A DNA stretch of 64,000 nt, taken from Pythium myriotylum (taxonomy: Eukaryota; Oomycota; Peronosporomycetes; Pythiales; Pythiaceae). Positions 1 through 9,781 of the stretch are shown piece by piece (the stretch's first letter is position 1; each line of letters opens with the position of its first letter). The notes under the pieces are model-generated. The model made no database searches and had not been told where the DNA came from. It saw only the letters and a program-made list of their open reading frames with translations. The stretch lies in the NCBI GenBank assembly GCA_023091665.1, contig JALJCQ010000014.1:1-64000 (forward strand). The letters are read 5' to 3'. The position numbers and the translations under genes were made by a program.

Positions 1-301
1 TCCTAAACCTAACCCTAAACCCTAAACCCTAAACCCTAAACCTAACCCTAAACCCTAAACTCCTAAACCCTAAACCCTAAACCCTAAACCCTAAACCCTA
101 AACCCTAAACCCTAAACCCTAAACCCTAAACCCTAAACCCTAAACCCTAAACCCTAAACCCTAAACCCTAAACCCTAAACCCTAAACCCTAAACCCTAAA
201 CCCTAAACCCTAAACCCTAAACCCTAAACCCTAAACCCTAAACCCTAAACCCTAAACCCTAAACCCTAAACCCTAAACCCTAAACCCTAAACCCTAAACC
301 C
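1..301. repeat. Telomere, CCCTAAA repeats
   Basis: About 300 bases of CCCTAAA, the plant/oomycete-type telomere repeat, read C-rich strand 5' to 3' as expected at a left chromosome end. The outermost 70 bases contain shortened variants (CCTAAA, CCTAACC, CTCCTAAA); from about base 66 the array is uniform. It abuts, without a subtelomeric satellite, the broken end of a retrotransposon. Confidence 0.98.
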
Positions 302-599
302 TGGTTACGCGCCACTCGTTGCTCGCAAAAGTCACGTTGTTCCCTCCTTGGACCAGTCGGAACACGGAGAGTAGAGTGAACGAAAGCCCAGGAACGTGGA
401 ACACGTTGGGTATGGTCAGGTGGTACTCTCGCTGTTGCCTCCCCGCGTCCACTAATGTGCGCAGCCGCAGGTCGCCGACTTGACCAATTTCAATAGTTCG
501 TCCATCGGCGACTTGAAAGCGCTTGGGTGGCCGGATCTCTCTCACGTTCTCCAAGTCTCGGTCTTGGCCCGTCAGGTGGTACGACGCGCCTGACTCCAT
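294..599 (-). pseudogene. Copia-type pol fragment (protease/pre-integrase), cut by telomere
   Basis: Translated from the minus strand, this 101-residue frame begins with the retropepsin-like ESGASYHLTG (usual active site D-S/T-G-A) and runs to VPGLSFTLLSV..L..GG..V.F, the typical stretch before a Copia integrase. The rest of pol (integrase, reverse transcriptase, RNase H) is missing: the frame runs into the telomere, whose first repeat supplies the TAG stop. It lies in the same frame as the gag upstream, separated by a single TGA and ten further sense codons. The catalytic Asp reads as Glu, which should disable the protease. Copia rather than gypsy is my call from the LSF.LLSV motif. Confidence 0.8.
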
Positions 600-629
600 T
601 AGGACTTGGTCCCACCCGACGCCGTCTCC

Positions 630-1970
630 TCACTCGGACTCCTCGTCGACCGCGTCCAGCACCGCACTTAACAGCGGAGAGTTGCGTCGCTGGCCGTACT
701 TAGGGCAATCCGGGTCTTGCGCCAAGTGCCCATGGCCATGACACCCATAGCACTTCGTCTTTTCTGTGACCCATTCTGGCTTGAGGTACTCGCCCGGTGA
801 TGGCCCCTCCTCCTTGAATCGCACAGCCTTCCTGGCTGGCTTGCGCTTGCGTTCCGTGACCACTGCGGCCATCACCCCTTTTGCCACTGGCTTGCCGCTC
901 TTGCCTTTCGCCTTCTTGGCCGTCGGAGGCTTCGCCTGGCTCACGTTGGGCTTCGCGGCGACACCGTTCGATCGGTCGAGGAGCGACACAAACTCCACCA
1001 TCTCGCGCAGCGCCGTGCGCGCCGATACTTTGCGCCGCTGCGCTTGCGCCCATTCCACGTTTAGTTGTCCGGCTTGAGCTGGGCAAGCCAAGCGCACGAA
1101 GGCCGCCAGCGCAGCGGCCGCGTTCGTCTCTCTCTCTATGCCCCCTGGGAGCGCGTTCGCCATGCTCTCCAGGTGCTGGGCGTACGCCTCGTATGCCTCG
1201 CTGGGTCTGCGCACGGCCTGTCGGATTAGGTCGCGGATCGCGTCCTCCCCGATCTTCGTCGCATACTTCTCCTGAAGCTGTGCGCACGCGGACTTCACCG
1301 TCAGGTCCCTGGTCTTTGCCCAGAGCCGGTAGAACCATACCGCCGGTTCCTCTGCGAGGAAGTTCTGCATGATGCTTAATTTGGCTTGCTCGGTCCAGCG
1401 GTGCCCCTCCCTCATCTGTGCCCCGATCAGCTGACTGTCCAGCTCGATGCACCAGAGACCTACCCCACTGTCGAAGTCACCCGGCTTCACCTTTCCCGTG
1501 AACTGTCGCAGCGTGAGACTCTTCGGGTTCGGTTTTCCTCCGAGCGGTAGACGGGACAGGATCTGAAGGCGGTAGTCTATCTCACTGGGCTCGTCTGGCT
1601 CGCCATCTGGTTCGCCGCTCGCGGGTCCTTCGTCGTCATTGTCACCGCTGTCGTCGTCTCTTACGTCGGGACCTGCTTCCGCTCCTCCGCCTCCCATCCC
1701 GCCAGCGTCGCTGTCTTCCCCGTCGCCCGTGCCTTCGTTCGCGTCGCTGGGGCCGTCATCAGGTGGCGCGGGATCGTCGCGCCGCCCACGTGGCCCAAGG
1801 CGTGGTCGAGTAGGGGCCGACTTGGTCTTCGTGGCGTTTCTGGAGCCTCTGGCCGCGGCGCGCCTCGTTCCTGCTGCCCTGCGAGCTGGCGCGGCCGTCG
1901 CGGTCGTCGGCGGCGCCGCGGGCGCTCGCGTGGTGGTTCGTTTTTGGCGCGTTTGTGGAGGCTGAGCCAC
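630..1970 (-). CDS. Retrotransposon gag polyprotein with zinc knuckle
   Basis: A 446-residue frame. Its first 130 residues are low-complexity, basic then Gly/Asp-rich. A helical capsid-like core follows (residues about 150-320: LRQFTGKVKPGDFD, LWCIELDSQLIGAQ, AVWFYRLW, LQEKYATKIG, EAYEAYAQHLESMA). A basic linker leads to a CCHC-like knuckle near residue 408 (CYGCHGHGHLAQDPDC, spacing C-x2-C-x4-H-x6-C rather than the usual x4). An overlapping minus-strand frame at 1759-2160 has similar Ser/Pro/Thr-rich composition and may be the true N-terminus displaced by a frameshift. Downstream and in frame lies the pol fragment. Gag would package element RNA; this copy is a relic. Confidence 0.75.
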   Translation of the reverse strand: MAQPPQTRQKRTTTRAPAAPPTTATAAPARRAAGTRRAAARGSRNATKTKSAPTRPRLGPRGRRDDPAPPDDGPSDANEGTGDGEDSDAGGMGGGGAEAGPDVRDDDSGDNDDEGPASGEPDGEPDEPSEIDYRLQILSRLPLGGKPNPKSLTLRQFTGKVKPGDFDSGVGLWCIELDSQLIGAQMREGHRWTEQAKLSIMQNFLAEEPAVWFYRLWAKTRDLTVKSACAQLQEKYATKIGEDAIRDLIRQAVRRPSEAYEAYAQHLESMANALPGGIERETNAAAALAAFVRLACPAQAGQLNVEWAQAQRRKVSARTALREMVEFVSLLDRSNGVAAKPNVSQAKPPTAKKAKGKSGKPVAKGVMAAVVTERKRKPARKAVRFKEEGPSPGEYLKPEWVTEKTKCYGCHGHGHLAQDPDCPKYGQRRNSPLLSAVLDAVDEESE

Positions 1971-2498
1971 GACCGCTTGCGCTATCGCCGTCGGCGAACT
2001 TGCTGGGGCTCGCGTCGGCGTGCCGGTGTCGATGCGGCGTGCTGGGGCTACTAGTGTTGCGTTGTGGGGTCACGGGCGCTGGTCCGGTCGCCGGCGTTAC
2101 CGTGGTCTTCGACCTGGGCGACTGCCGTGGCGAGCTGCGTCGGGTGGTCATGCTCATCATTCTCGAGATTGCGTGTGGCTGTTAACCTGTCGGCACACTG
2201 TTTGATCGCTCGGGGTCAATTTCAGTTCTGTTCAATATATATTGCTCTAGCCCTATAGTTCATTGCTCTGATCGGTCTCTTTCGTGTCAGTCAGTCGAGG
2301 TGCTCCTCGTACGCACGAAGTGCGCGAGGTACCTGGCACATCACGGTGGATGGGCCCAGAGAGCTCATTCTCCGAGACGAGCAGAGAACCCCTGGCTGGC
2401 CCCTCTGCTGGGAGCGGCCGATTTGACCACGGTCTGGGCGCTAGTCCAACAGGGTCCCCGACACTGGTGTCAAGACCAGAAGGAAAGCGCTGCGACCG

Positions 2499-2720
2499 GT
2501 GCGCGCTCCTTTGCCTGTGATCGACAGGAATGGCGAACGCCATTATCACGTCGAGTCTCTCGACAGTGTGCGTGTGCACAATGGCGTCCGCCAGCTCTTG
2601 GTTAAGTGGCTTGGATATCCAAGCAACCAGAGCTCCTGGGTTGATGCGAATATTCTCAGGCAAGATTGCTCTGATCTTGTTCGCGCATGCGAACATGATC
2701 ATCCTGGATGGTTCCAGTAG
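2499..2720 (+). pseudogene. Ty3/gypsy chromodomain remnant
   Basis: A 73-residue frame reads DRNGERHYHVESLDSVRVHN followed by GVRQLLVKWLGYPSNQSSW, ending in an acidic/hydrophobic helix. This is a chromodomain (aromatic Y, V.KW.GY, then SSW in place of ..TWE), as found at the integrase C-terminus of chromovirus-type Ty3/gypsy elements, where it targets insertion to chromatin. The conserved Glu after the last Trp is replaced by Val. No intact integrase core precedes it, so it is a fragment on the strand opposite to the Copia relic. Confidence 0.7.
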
Positions 2721-2932
2721 GTGGGACCGACCACCTCCATCAAGATGAGAAGTGTCTCAAGTTCCTCAAGGAAGACGCTCAGTGGAGCACACGGAAGGTC
2801 CGTCTCAGTCAAGTTGACTGTCCCTGTCTATCATAGACATGGGTACAAGACACAAGCAGAAGGCCATGAAGATGGCGAGAACGCCGCGTTCGGCGCAGTC
2901 GAAGCTTCGACAACGTCCACCGACCTCATCGG

Positions 2933-3601
2933 TTGCGTTGGACAACGCTCGCACCAAGCCAGAGTGGCTGGCTCAGTTTGGTGTTGCTACACCGAGCAGT
3001 TCTCTGCGGTGTAGCCATCACGCCCGAGCGTGTGGCCGACAACACGAAGTTGTCCGGCAACGTCGTTGTTCGACTGCCACGGGTATCCCCGCACTCCACG
3101 CACTCAGTTGAGTCGCTGGATGAGGCTAGCCAGCCTCTTGAGTACTTGGTAGTACTCGCGGTGGACATCCACCGACCACAGTCTCCAGTATTGGACTGGA
3201 CCCAATTCTGGGCACCGTCAAGAGACGAAGTTTGCGAGTTCGCATCGTACAGGTCTGTACGCTTGCACAAGGCAAGAACCCATCACACTGAGTGTGTGTG
3301 CCAAGTTTGGGCTTGCCGCGAGCTCTGCTCGCCTCGCAATGGTCGTCTGACCATGCCATTTTGGCTTGCCGCCGTCAGACGGCAAAATGGCCCAGTTTTG
3401 GGGGATCGTCATGATCCAGTGGTCGCTGGCGACCGCGCGCACGTCTGCATGCGTCTCATGACGCAGCGAGGTGTTGCGCCAAGCCGCTGCGGCTCTCGAT
3501 CAGTCGTTGTCGAAAAATCGACACGCGACTTCGCGCTCATGGTCGCGATGAGTCTGTACCAATTTCCGTGTGGGTCCTCGGAAAATTCCGTACTGGAATA
3601 G
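2933..3601 (+). pseudogene. Decayed Ty3/gypsy gag-pol piece, aspartic-protease region
   Basis: A 222-residue frame without recognised catalytic residues. The middle part (VADNTKLSGNVVVRLP, then EYLVVLAVDIHRPQSPVLDW) resembles the second half of a gypsy retropepsin, where a hydrophobic strand is followed by LGM.WL..H.PVIDW. The flanks do not resemble anything I know. Same strand as the chromodomain remnant just upstream, so this is either the next element in a nest or a rearranged copy. Assignment rests on this one motif. Confidence 0.4.
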
Positions 3602-3666
3602 GCTCGTGTTCCTTTTCTAGGACACGGCTGTTCCTAAAGTAGGGACAAGGGTGTTCCTCATTTTGG

Positions 3667-3700
3667 GTGTGTGTGTGTGGGGGGGGGGGGGGGGGGGGGG
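3667..3700. repeat. GT microsatellite followed by a 22-base G run
   Basis: About six GT units run directly into 22 consecutive G residues (3679-3700). The G run stops exactly where an LTR-like TGTAAC begins. Its length is likely to be uncertain in the assembly. Confidence 0.95.
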
Positions 3701-3897
3701 TGTAACGGGGTACAAGGTTACACAAGTAGGTTAGGTTGTGTAGGTACATAATGTGTGTAGTCCACTTAGGGGAAAAGTTACCCTAAGTAGTGACTCTCTT
3801 TTATTAGATTCAGTAGGGGATATCCCTGGGTATTAGATACCAGGGATATCAGGTATAGGGGGGATTATTCCCCAGGGGAACAATCTGAATACAAGGA
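3701..3897 (+). repeat. Possible solo LTR (TGTAAC...ATACA)
   Basis: The stretch begins TGTAACGGGG, a start typical of oomycete gypsy LTRs as I recall them, and can be closed at a CA dinucleotide near 3897. It contains an 11-base inverted repeat (GATATCCCTGG at 3820-3830 against CCAGGGATATC at 3840-3850) and a 13-base palindrome around CCCCAGGGG. No second copy or target-site duplication was found in the window, so the boundaries are guesses. Confidence 0.3.
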
Positions 3898-4067
3898 GTT
3901 CGCCTTTTGCCAAGTCCTTGGCGCTCGTCGACAGGGGTCGACTCGGAGCGGCTGCTCACGCTTCCTCAAGCGCAGGTGCTGTGCACGGTCGTGGACCGTT
4001 ACAATCTGTGCTAGGTGGACGGCCCAAGCCAAGAGTTCTTCATAGACGACATCAGCGTACGCGATAG

Positions 4068-4395
4068 CTACGAGCGGACTCGCTGGAGATGAGGACTTGG
4101 CGCCGTTTGCATAGCTAATGCAGCCGCAATTGCTGTGATTGGACAGGTCACCACGCAAGCATCAGGAAAAATCGACAACCCGTTCTCTTGGGACGTCTTG
4201 ACACGGACGAAGCGCAAGAACAAGACGTTCGCTCCGCTCATCGAGAGGTTCTGCTTTTTGAGAAGCGCCAAGTCGGACGCACGACCAAAGAGGTATCACA
4301 ACAGCGCCAGCAATGCAACATCCTGGTAGTCGCTGGCGGAGCTCGCGTTTGAGTAGAGATAATTCATGAGTAAATATAAGTCTTCTTTGCTGCAT
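4068..4395 (-). pseudogene. Broken tyrosine-recombinase-like (Crypton-type) transposase
   Basis: Read on the minus strand: LYSNASSASDYQDVALLALL, a TGA stop where I expect Trp, YLFGRASDLALLKKQNLS, then VLFLRFVRVKTSQENGLS and IFPD...TCPITAIAAALAMQTAP. This is the block I know from a widespread oomycete mobile-element family with a phage-integrase-like fold (FGRASDL.L, then R.KTS.EQGLS.FPD). An in-frame stop and at least one later frameshift (the reading moves to the frame of 3865-4158) make it a pseudogene. Family naming is from memory; the breaks are seen directly. Confidence 0.6.
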
Positions 4396-4408
4396 GCTGG
4401 CGCTTGTT

Positions 4409-4903
4409 TCACCACGGCACCCTCAGCTCTGGTCTTGCAGTAGCGATCCAAGAGACCACCTTTTTAGAGTAGCGTTGCTTCGGCGTGCGCACTGCTCTGC
4501 GGAAAGCGGTCGAGAAGCCACAATTTGGCCTGACGAAAGTACTGCATGACGGTGGTGTGCGCGAGCTTTTCGCCCCTTTTCCCATCATGAAAGCAAGGTG
4601 GACACCAAAGCGGTCGAGAAGACTCACTAAAATTGAGTCCGTGGAGTCGCTCTGAACTGCGGCAGTTACATCGTCCATTTGGACATGCTGCTCATGCAGG
4701 AAGCGCTTAAGACATTTTGCGCAAGGAGTTTGGCCTTCTGCGTGTTGACAGGTTGGAGCTGAGCAAGGTTCATGGTTTCGGTGATCGGAATGCGGTAGAT
4801 ATGCGAATGAATATGCAAATGACTCGTGTTTGAATGCGCATAGCCATATTTCTGGTGCCGTTCCGACAAAATATGTCGGAACCGGTGGGAGTTGAACAGC
4901 CAT
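4409..4903 (-). CDS. Hypothetical protein, 164 aa, probably element-derived
   Basis: An open frame just upstream, on the same strand, of the recombinase-like pseudogene. It has a hydrophobic/aromatic N-terminal third, a Cys/His-containing middle (CSAPTCQHAEG, CAKCLKRFLHEQH) and a basic C-terminus. I recognise no domain. Position and strand suggest a 5' piece of the same mobile element; it may not be expressed. Confidence 0.25.
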   Translation of the reverse strand: MAVQLPPVPTYFVGTAPEIWLCAFKHESFAYSFAYLPHSDHRNHEPCSAPTCQHAEGQTPCAKCLKRFLHEQHVQMDDVTAAVQSDSTDSILVSLLDRFGVHLAFMMGKGAKSSRTPPSCSTFVRPNCGFSTAFRRAVRTPKQRYSKKVVSWIATARPELRVPW

Positions 4904-5878
4904 CAGATCCCCGCAGTCTCATTGGCTAGATATGATCTCTTCGAGGCTATCATTGGCCAAACAAACACTTAATGGTCTATGATTGGCTGATAAAATCCAT
5001 ACAAATTACAAGTGCTATCGGCACAATGAGAATATTCAACCATAGTTGGATAATATTTATCTCCAAGGAAATGATTGGTTAATATTGGAAATGCAAAGAT
5101 CAAGTCAAGTGGGAGATTGAACCTGTGCACGGTTACGGGTACGGGAGTTACGGTTTTACGGTTCTGCGATCACTGAACCGTGGACACGTTGAAGTCCAAA
5201 GAAAGCTGCGCAGGATGCGTGACTGATCGAGAGCACAGCGTAGCAAGGATAGAGAGTCAGAACTTTTCGTGGGGAGCTCGCTCTGCAGGACTCCGACAGT
5301 ACGACGCACATGGCACGAGCACAATCGGCATTTTCAGCCTAGATACAGTTGAAGACAGGGCATAATAACCGCTCCGCGGCTTACCGCACAGAAGCCTAGA
5401 TTTCGTGGGTCTGATCCTAGCTGCTCGCCTCGGCGCCTCCGTGACTGTAGCTACGCTGTAACACCAACTGCGTGAGGACCTGGCGTGCGATGCTCAAACC
5501 ACACGGGATTGGGCTCGTAGCCTGGACTGATTTGCTCCGGAAGGCATCCCACATGAGCCGAAATCGATGGAACTCAAATGCTTCCAATATCTCTCGTTTC
5601 CTTTCGTCCAATGCTGAGTGTTTTAGGGTTTATTGAAAATGGATGCTTGGATTAGGAAAATAGCCCGCCCCTCAGACTCAAAACACGAAGTCTGACCCGG
5701 CCCCGGTGTCTATTCCTGGACACAAGAATGAGCGAGCTTATGCCGAGAGCGTCCCAGCTAGGACGCACAGGACGAGCGATCTTGGCAGGTTGCGCCTGGG
5801 CGCGAGCCGCTCTCCCGCCACTCGCCGAGTCCGGAGGAATCGCGAAAAAGAGGTCTCGCCGCTAAGCGTCCAAGATCG
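4904..5878. other. Intergenic, no gene recognised
   Basis: AT-richer to 5.1 kb, with several short ATTGG words (ATTGGCTAGA, ATTGGCCAAA, ATTGGCTGAT, ATTGGTTAAT), then ordinary spacer. This marks the change from transposon debris to the gene-bearing region. No credible coding frame was seen. Confidence 0.5.
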
Positions 5879-6721
5879 ATGACAGACGGGGGAGCCGGGT
5901 CGCCATCTCGCGGCGGGTCGTCGCCGTCCAAGTCCCCATCCAAAGCTGGCTCCGGGAGTCCGAAGAACATCGTCTACACAGGCTTCAACGATGTCAAGTC
6001 CTCGGTCGGCGGCCAGGTCGACTCTCGCAAGGTCACGGCACCAACGACCGTCTTCGGCAGTAGCACGCGCCCACAGACCACTAGCGGCGCCAAGTCCCCT
6101 GGCCCCGGTGCCTACCAGATCCCGTCATCGATCGGGAAGCCCATCCTCTCGACCATGTCGACGGCGCCTGCGTGTTCCATCAGTGGTCGCGAGAAGTTCG
6201 GCTCCACGAACGATCCGAAGGCCACGGCTAACGTGCCTGGTCCCGGAGACTACACCTCAGCGATCGTGAACCCGCGAGAGCGCGCCGCGCCCAAGTACTC
6301 GCTCGGCAAGAAGTGGACGCAGCTATCGGGGATGAAAAAGTCGCCTGGTCCAGGATCCTACGAGGCACCCACGACAATCGGCCGCACAGTGTTGTCCACG
6401 CAGAAAAGCAACCCGATGCCCGCCTTCACGCGAGTGGAGCGCAAGCCGCTGGTGCAGAGTAGCACGGCGGACGTCGGTCCGGGTCAGTATGGCGTCGTGG
6501 TCGCGGCAGTGGGTAAGCAGCCCATTTCAACCATCTCGTCGGCTGCGAGCTTCTCGTTCGGCACGGAGCAGCGATCCAAGCAGAGCAAAGGCATGGGCGA
6601 AGTACCCGGCCCCGCTTCATACCAACCCAAGAGTTCGGTCGGCAAGCAGGTGGAGTCGACGTACCGCACGGCCCCGAAGATCTCCATGTCTGGACGAACC
6701 AAGTTTGGCAGCCATCTCTGA
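5879..6721 (+). CDS. SHIPPO / sperm-tail PG-rich repeat protein, 280 aa
   Basis: A single-exon gene of STPGR (SHIPPO) repeats. At least five copies of the core PGPG.Y are visible: SPGPGAYQIPSSIG, VPGPGDYTSAI, SPGPGSYEAPTTIG, VGPGQYGVV and VPGPASYQPKSSVG. Each is followed by a Gly-Lys/Arg turn and a short basic stretch. Proteins of this family (ODF3/CIMAP type) bind or stabilise axonemal and outer-dense-fibre microtubules, so in an oomycete the likely site is the zoospore flagellum. The N-terminal 35 residues are Ser/Pro/Gly-rich. ATG at 5879 is the first in frame. No signal peptide or membrane segment. Confidence 0.88.
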   Translation: MTDGGAGSPSRGGSSPSKSPSKAGSGSPKNIVYTGFNDVKSSVGGQVDSRKVTAPTTVFGSSTRPQTTSGAKSPGPGAYQIPSSIGKPILSTMSTAPACSISGREKFGSTNDPKATANVPGPGDYTSAIVNPRERAAPKYSLGKKWTQLSGMKKSPGPGSYEAPTTIGRTVLSTQKSNPMPAFTRVERKPLVQSSTADVGPGQYGVVVAAVGKQPISTISSAASFSFGTEQRSKQSKGMGEVPGPASYQPKSSVGKQVESTYRTAPKISMSGRTKFGSHL

Positions 6722-6780
6722 ATGAACCACTCTTTTTATTGTCTCTCAGCTCAGTTCACTGGTTCTAAGTTTGACCCACC

Positions 6781-8996
6781 TCACCCAATGTCCGGGTAGG
6801 AAACCTTCCCGTTCCATCGTTGTGCGACGAGCCAGAGCGTTTCGTAAGACACGCGACGCATGGGTGTGAGTCGGAGATCCTGGATATGGGCTAGTACCAC
6901 CGACAGGTTGATGGTCGCGGCCGCCTGCCGGGGCATCATCTTCATGAGCATGATCACGTACAAGTCCTTCGCGCGGATCAGCACGTCGCAGCCTTCGAGC
7001 AGTACGAAGCCTTCGCGCACGTTAGATACTGGAGCGTGCGGACATCTCCGTCCGCCGTGTCGCGACCCACAATTTTCTTCGTGACCAGCGTATGGTAGTA
7101 GTAGTAGTAGGTGAGAGGTCCTCCACAGCCGTAGGCCTCGAACGACGTGACGTAGTCTGGATGGCGCTGGTCTCGCGGGCTGTACTCGCTACGGTTGCGG
7201 TACCACTGGACGATCTGGATGACAGCATACGCGATCGGATGGCCGACAAAGATGCCGAGGCAGATGCAGTGCTGCATGAAGAAGATCTTGGACGTGTTGC
7301 ACTCGCTTGCGCCGAGCGCGCAATCGGGTTTCGTGGCCACGACATAGTGCTCCGGGTGCCGCACATTGACTGACCACATGAACACCCCGAGCGAGCCGAG
7401 CATCCAGGCAAGCCGAGCCACATAGTACGAGTCGTTGTTGGCCATGCGTGGCCAGAGCGTCACTGCCGCGCGCACGTCGAGCTGATGCATGAGGATGAAG
7501 CTCACGCCGGCCATGTACACGACCTTCTTGCGGAAGATGTCGGCGATCGTATCGTTGTTGGACGCGTAGCTCGTGCTGAAGATCTGGTAGTAGAGCACGT
7601 ACAGCAGTTGGATCGAGATGATGCAGAACGTCGGCAGGCGCAGAATCTGGACCACGATGTGGTAGGAGACCACTGGGCCGTTGCGCAGCGCGAGCACGAC
7701 CAGGAACACGAGCAGCCCGAGCGACTGAACAGCCACTGCGAACGTGAACTGGAGTCGCGGCAGCGTTACCTGCACGCCAGCCATGCGGTAGAGCGTGATG
7801 AAGGCGTACTTGCTGCCTTGGTACGGCGTCTGGATCTCGAGCGTGTCAGCGAGCGTCGCGCTGTAGGTGATTTGCGAGATGATGTCATCGAAGCTTTGGC
7901 GCCGCACGTTGGGCAGCGTCAGGCCGAGGCGCCCGCCACTCTTCCCTACGAGGTAGAACTGCCGCGCTCGCACCGGCACCGGCAGGCTCATCATGTCAAG
8001 CCACTGGGTCGTCGGGCCTCTGACGGCCGCGGAGAACGGACCCGAGAGCAGCCGCCAGTCGTTCAGCTTGGGCTGCACAACGAGCTTGTCTTTCCCCACA
8101 CAAATCGGCGCCTGCTCGAGCCCCGTGAAGAGCACGTCACGCATGTTCTCAATCCACGTGCCGGCAGAGACGAGTCCGCCCACATCCGCTGGCGTCACGA
8201 GCCCGGCGATGTAGTGCATGGCGAGGAACTCGGAGCCGTTGCGACAGAGTCCGTACGAGCTCACGCCGCCCTGGTGACCTGTCATCATGATGCATTCAAG
8301 CGGGTTCTTGGGGTCGGTGTTGAGCAGTGCGCAGGCGCCAGAGCCGTACGCAGCGAAGTCAGTCGGCGCCATGTACGAGTAGTTGAGAAACTTGGTGCTC
8401 GTCGGTTGCGGGAACCAACTCACGGCCGTGACGTTGTTCTTCATACTTTTGACGAACGCGCTGAGGAAGCCGCCGCCGGGGAAGTAGGCCTTGGCGTAGG
8501 ATGCGTTCTTTTTGACGAGGATGCCGCTGTTGTCGGTGAGCTTCTCGGCGTCGATCGACGTGTCAAACAGCGGCGAGGACGCGATCGCCAGCGCCGTGAA
8601 CAGCAGCACGAGGCCGAGCAGCGCCGACCAGGGCTGCGTGTCGCCTGGTGGCGGCTTGTCAGGCAGATCCGCGCCGCTTTCGACGAGCTCGATGGGCTGC
8701 AGACGCTGGTAGTTTTGCGCGACGATGTCGTCTTCGAGCACGCGGATCTTGCTGGCGCTGCGCACGCGTTTGTCACCGGCGCCCACGGCGTTCCGCAGAA
8801 ACATGGTGGCGCGTCGGAGCGGAGAGGTCAGCTGTTGCGCGGACGCGGCTTTGGCCTCTGACTGCGAGTCGCTGCTCGTTTCGGGTGCAAAGGGCGCGAG
8901 TCGCGCAGCTTTCTCGGGCGTAGCGGTCGCGCCGCTCGCCGTCGCGAGAAGATCGTCGACGTTAGTGGTCTCGAAGGGGCGAACGTGGGCGTCCAT
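6781..8996 (-). CDS. Multi-pass membrane protein, reading frame broken near its 3' end
   Basis: I place the start at the ATG at 8996 (MDAHVRPFETTNVDD) rather than the upstream in-frame ATG at 9137, whose leader is unconserved-looking. About 115 cytosolic residues precede a membrane segment (WSALLGLVLLFTALAIA). A large, probably extracytoplasmic domain of about 270 residues follows, with potential N-glycosylation sites. Then come five or so further membrane helices (FAVAVQSLGLLVFLVVLAL; ILRLPTFCIISIQLLYVLYY; VVYMAGVSFILM; LAWMLGSLGVFMW; HCICLGIFVGHPIAYAVI). After DGDVRTLQYL the frame is lost near 7020-7040. The adjacent minus-strand frame continues sensibly (NVREGFVLLEGCDVLIRAKD, down to SYPDIG and TGA at 6781). 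No GT-AG intron of usable size restores it. Either a sequencing indel or a recent mutation. Function unknown; the architecture resembles uncharacterised oomycete transmembrane proteins. Confidence 0.75.
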
Positions 8997-9781
8997 GGGG
9001 GTAGAGGAAGACGGCGACTTGGGCCCGACGAGGAGAAGAAGCGAATGGCTCGTCGGCCAGCCCAGCGAGCGGTCGGCTCTCGTAACAGCTCGGCAGCGTG
9101 AGCGAACGAGCCAATCGCTCGCGGCTCCGTTTCTCAACGCGAGCGACGGTCTGCGATCGCGTCACAATCGCAGAAGGCGGAACCGCTCGGCGGTTTCCAC
9201 GGGCGGAGGTTACGAAGCCAAGTGAGACAGACGACGAGTCGCTGTCTGCATCGTGGGCCGGGATCGCGCGCGCGTCACAGATTGTACCCATGTCCGCACC
9301 GCAAGTACCGCCTTGAAACCGGTTTCTGTCCCTGTTCTGACTTGTCGTTCTTGTTCTTTGCTCCCTCCCTGTTCTCTTGCCAAGCTCTCGGCGCCGAAAA
9401 GTGTTCTGAGTGTTGGTGTGCTTGCGCTCGTTGGTGTGTTGGCGCCGAGTGTCCCACCGCTCATGGGTTCAGTCGGCGGATCTTTCGCTCGGCGCGCAAT
9501 GTGGCGACGGCCATCAGCTCGCCGCGCGCTGATTGGCTCGTTCGCGGCGCTCGTGCGATTGTCGATTCTCCAAAAGCGCATAAACTCTCGCAGGTCCCAA
9601 CTGCCACTTTTCCCTCGTCGTCTTCCCCCAAACCCAGATCACCCCGACGGCGACCATCACTCTGCCTCGCTCGGGGCGAGTGGCAGGGGGTCGGGCTCGC
9701 TCTCTGCGTTGGGGCGTTGGCGTTGGGGGTTCTCAAAAGCGCGCGACGAGCGACGCCAACACGCCGACGCCAACGCTCGCC
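8997..9781. promoter_or_regulatory. Shared divergent promoter region
   Basis: 785 bases separate the minus-strand membrane-protein ATG (8996) from the plus-strand phosphatase-subunit ATG (9782). Open frames cross it on both strands but look like GC-driven shadows. No oomycete initiator was identified with certainty. Confidence 0.45.

Noticed and set aside
3537..3749. Proline/histidine-rich small protein over the G run
   Set aside because: Created by translating the poly-G and GT microsatellite on the opposite strand.
7485..8861. 458-codon plus-strand open frame opposite the membrane-protein gene
   Set aside because: It is a high-GC antisense shadow: charged, repetitive Arg/His/Glu/Val composition with no domain, exactly covering a gene with clear membrane helices on the other strand.
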